Positions 55,963-63,137 of a stretch of DNA of 64,000 nucleotides are shown one piece after another; the first letter of the stretch is position 1; the number at the start of each line of letters is the position of its first letter. Made by a program: the position numbers and the translations under genes. Below the pieces are notes generated by a model. It saw only the letters and a list, made by a program, of their open reading frames with translations. It was not told the DNA's origin and did no database searches. The stretch comes from Xenophilus sp. AP218F (GTDB lineage Bacteria; Pseudomonadota; Gammaproteobacteria; Burkholderiales; Chromobacteriaceae): assembly GCA_002213445.1 (NCBI GenBank), contig NJIE01000017.1, forward strand, positions 124,001 to 188,000. The letters are read 5' to 3'.

Positions 55963-56640
55963 ATGCGAAGATTACTTTTATGGTGGCTGGGCGCGTTGTT
56001 CTCCCTGCCGCTGTGGGCGGCAGGTTCCCAGAACCTCGCGACTCTCGAGAAGCTGGCCGATACTTTCCTCAAGCACGAATTGTCGCTGCGCGCCGCCACC
56101 TGGAAGCTCGGCAGCCTGGATCGGCGGCTGGTGCTGCCCGATTGCCCAAAGCCGAAAGCGGACTGGGCCGTGCCCGGCGTGACCACCGGCTCCACCTTCA
56201 TCGCCGTTTCCTGTCCGGAGATGGGCTGGTCGTTGCGGATTCCGGTGCTCGTCAATGAAAAACGGCTGGGCGTGGCGCTGACCCGACCGATCAGCGCGGG
56301 AGAAATCGTCGGAGAGAGCGACGTGCGGCTGGCGGACGTCCCCAATCCCGCCCTGGCCGGCAATGTGCTGAGCGACGTGCGCCAGGCCATCGGCCAGGTG
56401 ATGCGCAGCGGCGCGCCCGCCGGCGCCTGGTTGCGCAATTTCATGGTGCGGGCGCCGTATCTGGTGCGCATCAACCAATTGGTGAAAGTGGTGGCGTCGG
56501 GCGACGGTTTCGACGCCGTCGCCGATGGAACGGCTCTGGGCAACGCCACCGCCGGCGAACAAGTGACGGTGCGCATGGGCAGCGGCAGGGTGATTCGCGG
56601 CATCGTGCAAGCCGATGGCAGCGTGTCGGTAGTGTATTGA
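55963..56640 (+). CDS. flgA: Flagellar P-ring assembly chaperone FlgA
   Basis: Periplasmic chaperone needed to assemble the flagellar P ring. The 225 residues have a signal peptide (LLLWWLGALFSLPLWAAG), and a C-terminal SAF domain (LTRPISAGEIVGESDVRLADVP ... VRMGSGRVIRGIVQADGSVSVVY). Length and end match the family. A TAAAAT (55951-55956) ends only 6 bases before the start codon. FlgM and flgN follow on the same strand. Confidence 0.92.
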   Translation: MRRLLLWWLGALFSLPLWAAGSQNLATLEKLADTFLKHELSLRAATWKLGSLDRRLVLPDCPKPKADWAVPGVTTGSTFIAVSCPEMGWSLRIPVLVNEKRLGVALTRPISAGEIVGESDVRLADVPNPALAGNVLSDVRQAIGQVMRSGAPAGAWLRNFMVRAPYLVRINQLVKVVASGDGFDAVADGTALGNATAGEQVTVRMGSGRVIRGIVQADGSVSVVY

Positions 56641-56705
56641 CGCGCCGCGCGCGCGGCGACTGTCGTTTGTCGGGCGCGTCAAACCGGTTTTTTAGGATAT
56701 TTCTT

Positions 56706-56732
56706 TCAAGAGATTGTTTTTTCGGCCGATAA
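56706..56732 (+). promoter_or_regulatory. Sigma-28 (FliA) promoter of flgM-flgN
   Basis: A -35-like TCAAGAGA (56706-56713), an exact 11-base spacer and a perfect GCCGATAA -10 (56725-56732) lie 37 bases before flgM. This is the late flagellar class and lets the anti-sigma factor be made under its own target. Confidence 0.85.
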
Positions 56733-56769
56733 TAGAGGTAATCCAGATTTACCGCGGGAAGGTTACGCC

Positions 56770-57060
56770 ATGAAAATCGACAATTCGGGCAAGCTGTCAG
56801 GCAGTTACGCCACCCAGAGCAAGCCTGCGCCGCGTGAACCCGCCAGCAGCGCGAGCAGCAGCCAGGCCAGCGCCGACAACGTGCAGATCAACTCAGTGGC
56901 CAGCAAATTGAGCGCCGCCGCCAGCGATCCCCAGCCGTCGTTCGACGCCGCCAAAGTGGCGTCGATCAAGTCCGCCATCGCCTCCGGAACCTTCAGCATC
57001 GACCCGTCCAAAATCGCCGACGGTCTGATCGCCTCTACCAAAGAGCTGCTGCAGGGCTGA
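56770..57060 (+). CDS. flgM: Anti-sigma-28 factor FlgM
   Basis: Binds and holds back the flagellar sigma factor FliA until the hook is finished, when it is exported. The 96 residues have a Ser/Ala/Pro-rich disordered N-terminal half and the conserved C-terminal sigma-binding region FDAAKVASIKSAIASGTFSIDPSKIADGLIAS. GGGAAGG precedes the ATG. Confidence 0.94.
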   Translation: MKIDNSGKLSGSYATQSKPAPREPASSASSSQASADNVQINSVASKLSAAASDPQPSFDAAKVASIKSAIASGTFSIDPSKIADGLIASTKELLQG

Positions 57061-57090
57061 AAATAGCGGTTTGCGGATGGATACGGGCGG

Positions 57091-57564
57091 ATGCCGGGCA
57101 TGACTACGGTGGAAGAATTTACGCAACTGTGCCGGGACGAGAGCGATCTCGTATCCCGGCTTGTCGCGTTGCTGGAAGAAGAGCGCGATCTGCTGCTCGA
57201 TAATCAGGATTTGCGGCTGGAAAGCGTGGCGCAGAGCAAGAGCCAGGTGCTTGACAGCCTTGCCCGCCAGGCGGCGCTGCGCGGGCAGCTGATGCGGCGC
57301 ATAGGCATTCAGGATCAGGACTCGGTCTACATCTGGCTTGCCGACAAGCCTGAGGCCTGCGCGGCCTGGGTGCAGCTGGAGGATGGACTGGGCCGGGCGC
57401 AGAGCGTCAATCAGTTGAACGGCGCGGTCATCGATCAGCGCTTGGCGCAGGTGGAGGAGTCGCTGAATGTCCTGCGCACGGCGGCGTCAGCCACCCTGGG
57501 TTACGGCCGCGACGGCCAGCAGCCGGATGTCGCCGCCGGCGGCCGCTTTCTCGGCTCCGCCTGA
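57091..57564 (+). CDS. flgN: Flagellar export chaperone FlgN
   Basis: Cytosolic chaperone for the hook-junction proteins FlgK and FlgL. The 157 residues are almost entirely helical, with the N-terminal coiled-coil LVALLEEERDLLLDNQDLRLESVAQSKSQVLDSLARQ typical of FlgN. It lies 30 bases after flgM under the same sigma-28 promoter. Start at ATG 57091 or ATG 57100 (MTTVEEF) cannot be separated by the ribosome site. Confidence 0.88.
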   Translation: MPGMTTVEEFTQLCRDESDLVSRLVALLEEERDLLLDNQDLRLESVAQSKSQVLDSLARQAALRGQLMRRIGIQDQDSVYIWLADKPEACAAWVQLEDGLGRAQSVNQLNGAVIDQRLAQVEESLNVLRTAASATLGYGRDGQQPDVAAGGRFLGSA

Positions 57565-57588
57565 GTTGGCGACGAACTTTCTCCAGCC

Positions 57589-57615
57589 AAGGGCGCCTGA
57601 GCGGCGTCCTTTTTT
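57589..57615 (+). terminator. Terminator of flgM-flgN
   Basis: Stem AAGGGCGCC/GGCGTCCTT (one G-T pair) with a 5-base loop and a run of six T residues, 24 bases after the flgN stop. Confidence 0.82.
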
Positions 57616-57742
57616 CGTTCAAGCCGCGAGGCTTGCGGAATAATCGCTCTATTTTGGCCTGCCGGGGCGCTACGGGTGGGCGTGATAGCGCCTTTATGGT
57701 ATCTTGCCCACCGGGCCCGAGATAACCACCATCCAGAACCCC

Positions 57743-58663
57743 ATGACCCTGATTTCCCTGATTATCGCTTTGGCATTGGAGCAACTGCGGCCGCTTGGCA
57801 ACCGCAACCGGGTATGGTTGCTGTTCACTCGTTACGCCAATCATCTGGAACGCAATCTGAATGCGGGTTCGGAGCGGCATGGCGTGCTGGCCTGGGCGGC
57901 GGCGATCGTGCCGCTGGTATTGCTCAGCCTGCTGGTGTACTACTCGCTGCGTTCGATGAGCCCGATTCTCGGTCTGCTGTTCAACGTGCTGGTACTGTAC
58001 CTGACCATGGGTTTCCGGCATTTCTCCAGCGCGTTTTCCGAGATATCGCAAGCGCTGGCCGAAGGCCGCGAGCTGGACGCCAAAGTGGCGCTGGCCAACT
58101 GGACCGGCCAACCGACGGCCGAGCTGTCGGTGGAGGAAATCTCGCGGCTGGCGATAGAGCAGGGCATCGTCGACAGTTATCGCCACGTGTTCGGCACCAT
58201 GTTCTGGTTTGTGGTGTTGCCCGGCCCGGCAGGCGCGCTGCTCTATCGTCTGTGCTCTATGCTGAATCAGAAGTGGGGCGGCCGCAGCAGCGAGGAGGAT
58301 CCGTTCGGCCTGTTCACCGCCCGCTTCGCGGCGTGGCTGGACTGGATTCCGGTGCGCCTTACCGCCGCCAGCTTCGCGGTGATGGGCGACTTTGAAGACG
58401 CGGTCTATTGCTGGCGTTCCCAGGCGAGAACCTGGGGCAACTACGCCAACGGGATTCTGCTGGCCTCGGCGGCCGGCGCGCTTGGGGTCAAATTGGGCGA
58501 CCCGCTGCGGCAGGACTACTCGCTGCGTTTTCGCCCGGAGCTGGGGCTGGGCGACAACGCCGACCCGCAGTATCTGAAGAGCGCGGTCGGCCTGGTGTGG
58601 CGTTCGGCCTTGCTATGGCTGGCGGTTACCCTGCTGATCAGTCTGGCCAGCCATATGGGCTGA
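57743..58663 (+). CDS. CobD/CbiB family membrane protein
   Basis: A 306-residue integral membrane protein with about five spans, starting MTLISLIIALALEQLRPLGNRNRVW. The pattern resembles CobD/CbiB and AmpE relatives (YRHVFGTMFWFVVLPGPAGALLYRL, FEDAVYCWRSQA, LGDNADPQYLKSAVGLVWRSALLWLA). No other cobalamin genes are nearby, so it is more likely one of the standalone betaproteobacterial members with unproven function than the cobinamide synthase. Upstream, GGCGCTA/TAGCGCC (57666-57672/57686-57692) forms a small inverted repeat. Confidence 0.8.
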   Translation: MTLISLIIALALEQLRPLGNRNRVWLLFTRYANHLERNLNAGSERHGVLAWAAAIVPLVLLSLLVYYSLRSMSPILGLLFNVLVLYLTMGFRHFSSAFSEISQALAEGRELDAKVALANWTGQPTAELSVEEISRLAIEQGIVDSYRHVFGTMFWFVVLPGPAGALLYRLCSMLNQKWGGRSSEEDPFGLFTARFAAWLDWIPVRLTAASFAVMGDFEDAVYCWRSQARTWGNYANGILLASAAGALGVKLGDPLRQDYSLRFRPELGLGDNADPQYLKSAVGLVWRSALLWLAVTLLISLASHMG

Positions 58664-58777
58664 CCCGGAGTCGCCGCCTGCGGGCGGCGCTGCCGTTTGT
58701 CAGCGCCTTAATTTTGAATCATCGTGGCGCGTTGGGATTGCCCGGCGCGCCCGCCTGTCATGCAGGAGTGTTGTCAC

Positions 58778-60097
58778 ATGCTGTTTTCCGAACTCGGGCT
58801 GTCGCCCGAGATCCTGCGCGCGATCGAAGAGCAGGGCTATAGTCAGCCGACTCCCATTCAGGAGAAGGCCATTCCGCTGGTGCTGTCCGGCCGCGACTTG
58901 CTGGCCGCGGCGCAAACCGGCACCGGCAAGACCGCAGCCTTCATGCTGCCGATCCTGGAACGACTGAAGAAGTTCGCCAATACCAGCGTTTCCCCGGCCA
59001 TGCATCCGGTGCGCGCGCTGGTGATTTCTCCGACGCGCGAACTGGCCGACCAGATCGGCGAGAACGTCAAGAGCTACACCAAGTACTTGCCGCTGCGCGC
59101 CACCACCGTGTATGGCGGCATGAATATGGACCCGCAGACCCAGGAGCTGCGCCGCGGCGTGGAAATCCTGATCGCGACGCCGGGCCGCTTGCTCGATCAC
59201 ATCCAGCAAAAGACCGTGCAGCTCAACAAGGTGGAAGTTCTGGTGCTGGACGAAGCCGACCGCATGCTGGACATGGGTTTCATCCAGGATATCCGCAAGA
59301 TCATGAGCCTGCTGCCCAAGGAGCGCCAGACGCTGCTGTTCTCGGCCACCTTCGCGCCGGAAATCAAGCGTCTGTCCAACGATTTCATGAAGTCGCCGCA
59401 AACCGTCGAGGTGGCGCGTCAGAACGCCACCAACGACCAGGTCGAGCAGATCGTCTATCAGGTGGACGGCTTCAAGAAGCGCCAGTTCCTGGCGCATCTG
59501 ATCCGCCAGCGCGAGATGAGCCAGGTGATCGTATTCTGCAAGACCAAGCTCAGCGCCGACCAGCTGTCGCGCGATTTGAAGCGCGAAGGCCTGCAGGCGG
59601 AGGCGATCCACGGCGACAAGGCCCAGTCGGCGCGACTGGAAACCCTGGCGGCGTTCAAGGAAGGCTCGCTGCGCGTGCTGGTGGCGACCGACGTCGCTGC
59701 CCGCGGCCTGGATATTTCCGAGTTGCCCTACGTCGTGAATTTCGAAATGCCCAACGCGCCGGAAGACTATGTGCACCGCATCGGCCGTACCGGCCGAGCC
59801 GGCGCCAAGGGCGTGGCGATTTCGCTGATGGCGCCGGAGGAAACCCGCCAGCACGAAGCGATCGAGAAGCTGACCAAGCAGACGCTGACGCCGCTGCCGT
59901 CCGCCAGCTTGTGGCCAGCCGCGCCGACGCCCGCGCCGCGCAAGCGCGAGGTTGTCGAGAGCGGCGGGCTGATCGCGCCGACGAGCAAGGGCGAAGGCTT
60001 GAAGCAGCCGATGGCTTCGCGGCGCAGCCGCAAGGCCAAGCGCGAGATTCCGGCCTTGCTGCTGCCGCCGCGCTACAAGGTGGAAATGATTCGTTAA
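58778..60097 (+). CDS. rhlE: DEAD-box RNA helicase, RhlE type
   Basis: ATP-dependent RNA helicase. The 439 residues show all motifs in order: Q motif GYSQPTPIQ, motif I AQTGTGKT, PTRELADQI, TPGRLLD, DEAD in VLDEADRMLDMGF, SAT, VIVFCKTK, ATDVAARGLDI and HRIGRTGRAG. The C-terminus is basic (RRSRKAKREI), as in RhlE proteins, and probably binds RNA. The ATG at 58778 has a CAGGAG ribosome site. Confidence 0.95.
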   Translation: MLFSELGLSPEILRAIEEQGYSQPTPIQEKAIPLVLSGRDLLAAAQTGTGKTAAFMLPILERLKKFANTSVSPAMHPVRALVISPTRELADQIGENVKSYTKYLPLRATTVYGGMNMDPQTQELRRGVEILIATPGRLLDHIQQKTVQLNKVEVLVLDEADRMLDMGFIQDIRKIMSLLPKERQTLLFSATFAPEIKRLSNDFMKSPQTVEVARQNATNDQVEQIVYQVDGFKKRQFLAHLIRQREMSQVIVFCKTKLSADQLSRDLKREGLQAEAIHGDKAQSARLETLAAFKEGSLRVLVATDVAARGLDISELPYVVNFEMPNAPEDYVHRIGRTGRAGAKGVAISLMAPEETRQHEAIEKLTKQTLTPLPSASLWPAAPTPAPRKREVVESGGLIAPTSKGEGLKQPMASRRSRKAKREIPALLLPPRYKVEMIR

Positions 60098-60100
60098 TAC

Positions 60101-60126
60101 AAAAAACCCGCGTATGCGGGTTTTTT
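60101..60126 (+). terminator. Terminator of rhlE
   Basis: A 10-bp stem AAAAACCCGC/GCGGGTTTTT with a GTAT loop and extra T residues, 4 bases after the stop codon. Confidence 0.9.
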
Positions 60127-60204
60127 GCTATATAGCTTGGGATGCGCGGACGTGGACTGTGTCCGGGCGGATGCGCCTGAATAAATCGATAGGGGAGAAG
60201 GCAT

Positions 60205-60483
60205 ATGAAAACCAAGCATATTTACGCGCTGAGTGCCGGCGGCTTGTTGCTGGTGGCCTGCGGAGCGGCCTGGGCCGAGTCGGCTCCGGAGGTGCCTAGC
60301 GATGCGCTGGGCGCATCGATGTATCACGGCAGCGCCCCCTTGTCGCAGAGCCCCGACAAGGGGTTGGCCGAGGCCGAACGTCTGGCTCAGTTGCGAACCT
60401 TGATCCATCACAGCGCCATCCACTGCAACAACCCGGGCTGCCCCTTGTGTCATCCTGCGGGTTCGGCCACTACGCCGCTGTAG
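60205..60483 (+). CDS. Small exported protein with a C-terminal CxxCH motif
   Basis: A 92-residue protein with a strong ribosome site (AGGGGAGAAG) and an export signal (MKTKHIYALSAGGLLLVACGAAWAES). LVAC fits a lipobox (Cys19), but cleavage after AWA is also possible, so lipoprotein or periplasmic fates are both open. The C-terminal end HHSAIHCNNPGCPLCHPAG contains CPLCH, the c-type haem attachment pattern, with an extra Cys and several His nearby. That pattern could instead bind metal. No family recognised. Convergent with the next gene, 5 bases away. Confidence 0.7.
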   Translation: MKTKHIYALSAGGLLLVACGAAWAESAPEVPSDALGASMYHGSAPLSQSPDKGLAEAERLAQLRTLIHHSAIHCNNPGCPLCHPAGSATTPL

Positions 60484-60488
60484 CGCGT

Positions 60489-60797
60489 CTAGCTTTCGTC
60501 GTCCAACTGCTTTTTGGGCAGCGAAGCGATATCCCGCACCGGCGTGCCGGCGTCGCGTTTGGCGTCGGCATGGCGGAAGATTTCCCTCACTTCCTGGGCC
60601 AGCAGAAACGGCTGCGGCGCGGGCCAGTCCGCCGGCCAGGCCGGGTCTTTGGCCAGCGCCAGGCGCGGCGCGGAACGGGAAGGCTGCGGGTCGACGGGGC
60701 GGTAAGCGCCCAGCTGGCTTTCAAATAGCCACAACATGCCAAGCATGGCCACGGCGACAAGAGTAGGGCTGAGTTGTCTGATGGTCTGATTACGCAT
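60489..60797 (-). CDS. Small single-span membrane protein, unknown function
   Basis: A 102-residue protein with one N-terminal hydrophobic segment (LSPTLVAVAMLGMLWLFESQLGAY, no clear cleavage site) and a polar Pro/Ala/Asp-rich tail (VREIFRHADAKRDAGTPVRDIASLPKKQLDDES). Probably anchored with the tail in the periplasm. No family recognised. Its 3' end nearly touches that of the CxxCH protein gene, with no terminator between them. Confidence 0.6.
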   Translation of the reverse strand: MRNQTIRQLSPTLVAVAMLGMLWLFESQLGAYRPVDPQPSRSAPRLALAKDPAWPADWPAPQPFLLAQEVREIFRHADAKRDAGTPVRDIASLPKKQLDDES

Positions 60798-60874
60798 AGT
60801 GGCAATCTAGACCAGCGCTTTCAAGTAAAGTTGCAATCGTTTGCTATCAAACTTGGCGACGCGGGCGATGCCGC

Positions 60875-61804
60875 TCAGGCTGCCGGCGCGCGGTAGTGCT
60901 CGGCCGGATCGATGTGGGTCATCACATCCAGCACCGGATGGCGTTGCAGCACCTGCTGGCGGGCCGCTTCGGTAATCGCGTGCGCGGCAAAGACATTGAT
61001 GTTGCCATCCACCTCCAGGTGCACGTCCACCTGGATCAAGTCGCCCATTTTGCGGGTCCGCAAGTCGTGAACGCCGACGATGCCGGGGGTGGCGAGCAAG
61101 GTGGCGCGAATGGCGGCGACGTCTTCCTCGCTGGCGGCGCGGTCCATCAGATCGTGCATCGCGTCCCAGGCGAAACGCCAGCCCATGCGGCTGACCATGA
61201 AGCCGACCAGCAGCGCGGCGACGGGGTCCAGTATCGGGTAACCCAGCAGGTTGCCGGCCACGCCGATCGCCACCACCAGCGAAGAGGCGGCGTCGGAGCG
61301 GGCGTGCCAGGCGTTGGCGATCAGCATGCTGGAGCGCACGCGCTGCGCCACGGCCAGCATGTAGCGGAACAGCGCTTCCTTGGACACCAGCGCCAGCAGC
61401 GCCACCCATAGGGCGATGCCGTGGACGGCCGGGATGCTGGCCGGGTCGTAAAACTTGTTGGCCGCCGAATACAGCATGCCGCAGCCCACGCTCAGCAACA
61501 GCAGACCCAGCACCAGAGAGGCGGCGTTCTCGTAACGCTGGTGGCCGTAGTGGTGGTCGCTGTCCGGCGCCTTGCCGCTATGTTTGCCGGCCAGCAACAC
61601 CACGAAATCGGACAGCAGATCGGACAGCGAATGAATGCCGTCGGCGATCAGGGCGGATGAATGCGCCCAGAAGCCGATGACGATTTGGGCGCTGGACAGC
61701 ACGATGTTCACCACCACGCTGACCAAGGTGCTGCGCCGCGCGGCTTGCTGGCGCTCGGCGCTATCCGGTTCGGCGCGGTCATGTTGCGGGTGATGATGAT
61801 TCAT
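60875..61804 (-). CDS. Cation diffusion facilitator metal exporter
   Basis: Inner-membrane proton-coupled divalent metal exporter (CDF family). The 309 residues have a His-rich cytosolic start (MNHHHPQHD), six spans with metal-site motifs ALIADGIHSLSDLLSDFVVLL (Asp pair) and NAWHARSDAASSL (HxxxD), and a C-terminal cytoplasmic domain (VHDLRTRKMGDLIQVDVHLEVDGNINVFAAHAITEA). Metal specificity (Zn, Fe, Co, Mn) is not clear. The ATG at 61804 is preferred over an in-frame start at 61843. A Fur-like site lies upstream. Confidence 0.92.
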   Translation of the reverse strand: MNHHHPQHDRAEPDSAERQQAARRSTLVSVVVNIVLSSAQIVIGFWAHSSALIADGIHSLSDLLSDFVVLLAGKHSGKAPDSDHHYGHQRYENAASLVLGLLLLSVGCGMLYSAANKFYDPASIPAVHGIALWVALLALVSKEALFRYMLAVAQRVRSSMLIANAWHARSDAASSLVVAIGVAGNLLGYPILDPVAALLVGFMVSRMGWRFAWDAMHDLMDRAASEEDVAAIRATLLATPGIVGVHDLRTRKMGDLIQVDVHLEVDGNINVFAAHAITEAARQQVLQRHPVLDVMTHIDPAEHYRAPAA

Positions 61805-61879
61805 GGCGTATTGTCCTGACGATTGTGGCTGCCATTTTCTCATTATTTTTTCTATCGGTCATTAAGTTTTGATTGCTAT

Positions 61880-61894
61880 TGTTAATGATAATGA
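61880..61894. promoter_or_regulatory. Fur-like box upstream of the CDF exporter
   Basis: TGTTAATGATAATGA resembles the 7-1-7 Fur pattern TGATAATNATTATCA (11 of 14 arm positions). It lies 75 bases upstream of the exporter start. It could serve a Fur-family metal sensor, but AT-rich chance matches occur. Confidence 0.35.
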
Positions 61895-61949
61895 AAACGA
61901 GAATAAGCCGCAGCGCCAAACCATGCGACGCTCGCCCGCGGCTTGGCAC

Positions 61950-62053
61950 GGCCAACAAAACCCCTGATGTCCCGCTGCGTCGACTGGCCGTACGGCTTGT
62001 ACAGTCTGTGCCGGCGTGCTTTGCCTCAGGCGCTTCGCCAGGTTTTGTTGGCC
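61950..62053. repeat. Inverted repeat with 13-bp perfect arms before srkA
   Basis: GGCCAACAAAACC (61950-61962) and its exact complement (62041-62053) flank 78 bases that contain further pairing such as GTAC-GGCTT-GTAC. It occupies most of the 331-base gap between the CDF gene and srkA, which otherwise holds only the Fur-like box and the srkA -10. No convincing gene is present in the gap. Confidence 0.6.
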
Positions 62054-62123
62054 GCTCTTCTTAAGCAATAGCAAAGCCTGATGGCTGGCGCGGGAATTGT
62101 GCCCCGTCGGTGGCCGCTGTCCG

Positions 62124-62129
62124 TATAAT
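62124..62129 (+). promoter_or_regulatory. -10 element directly before srkA
   Basis: A perfect TATAAT ends 6 bases before the start codon, so transcription would begin at or next to the ATG (leaderless message). The -35 region is weak. Confidence 0.5.
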
Positions 62130-62135
62130 CGCGGC

Positions 62136-63125
62136 ATGGAAAACCTGGATGCCGCTCCGTTTGGAGCCTTGACCCCGGACACGCTGCTCGATGCGGTGGA
62201 GAGTTTGGGGCTGTACGCCAACGGCAGCTTGTTGGCGCTCAATAGCTACGAAAACCGCGTTTATCAGGTGGGGCTGGAGGACGCTGCGCCGGTGGTGGCC
62301 AAGTTTTATCGGCCCGAGCGCTGGAGCGACGCGCAGATTCTGGAAGAGCACGCTTTCTCGCAGGCGCTGGCCGAACGCGAAATTCCGGTAGTGGCACCGC
62401 TGGCGTTTGACGGCGCAACCCTGCACCGCCATGGCGGTTATCGTTTCGCGCTGTTCCCGCGCCGGGGCGGCCGGGTACCGGAGCTGGGCGACGCCAGAGC
62501 GCTGGAGTGGATAGGCCGTTTTCTGGGCCGGATTCACGCGCTAGGACGCGTGGCGGACTATGCGCATCGCCCGGCCTTGGATATCGACAGCTTCGGCGGC
62601 GAGCCGGTGGCGTTCCTGCTGGAGCAGCAGTGGCTGCCGACCGAGCTGCGCGAGGTGTATCGCGGGGTGGCGGCGCAGGCGCTGGACGGCGTGGCGCGCT
62701 GTTTCGATCGCGCCGGCGACGTCGCCAGCCTGCGGCTACATGGCGATTGCCACGTCGGCAATATGCTGTGGACCGACGATGGCCCGCATTTTGTCGATTT
62801 TGACGATAGCCGTACCGGGCCGGCGGTGCAGGACCTCTGGATGTTGCTGTCCGGCAGCCGGGAGGAACAGTCCCGGCAATTGAGCGACGTTTTGTCCGGT
62901 TACGAAGATTTTTGCGAATTCGACATGCGCGAGCTGCATCTGGTGGAAGCGTTGCGCACCTTGAGATTATTGCATTACAGCGCCTGGCTGGCGCGACGCT
63001 GGAACGATCCGGCCTTCCCGGCGGCCTTCCCCTGGTTTGCCGGCCAGCGTTACTGGGAAGAACAGATTCTGACCTTGAGAGAGCAGGTGGCCTTGCTGGA
63101 CGAGCCGCCCTTATGGTCGGCTTAG
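62136..63125 (+). CDS. srkA: Stress response kinase A (YihE/RdoA family)
   Basis: Ser/Thr protein kinase with an aminoglycoside-phosphotransferase-like fold; in E. coli it counters envelope-stress and toxin-mediated death. The 329 residues show LALNSYENRVYQVGLED (nucleotide loop), VVAKFYRPERW (ATP Lys), the catalytic LHGDCHVGNMLW and metal-binding FVDFDDSRTGPAVQDLW. Length matches the family. An in-frame start 13 codons earlier exists, but MENLDAAPFGALTPD fits better. Confidence 0.93.
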   Translation: MENLDAAPFGALTPDTLLDAVESLGLYANGSLLALNSYENRVYQVGLEDAAPVVAKFYRPERWSDAQILEEHAFSQALAEREIPVVAPLAFDGATLHRHGGYRFALFPRRGGRVPELGDARALEWIGRFLGRIHALGRVADYAHRPALDIDSFGGEPVAFLLEQQWLPTELREVYRGVAAQALDGVARCFDRAGDVASLRLHGDCHVGNMLWTDDGPHFVDFDDSRTGPAVQDLWMLLSGSREEQSRQLSDVLSGYEDFCEFDMRELHLVEALRTLRLLHYSAWLARRWNDPAFPAAFPWFAGQRYWEEQILTLREQVALLDEPPLWSA

Positions 63126-63137
63126 CGGGCGGAGGGA

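Noticed and set aside
61862-62242. Minus-strand open frame through the inverted repeat before srkA
   Set aside because: It overlaps the start of srkA, follows no ribosome site, and the DNA shows repeat structure rather than coding features.
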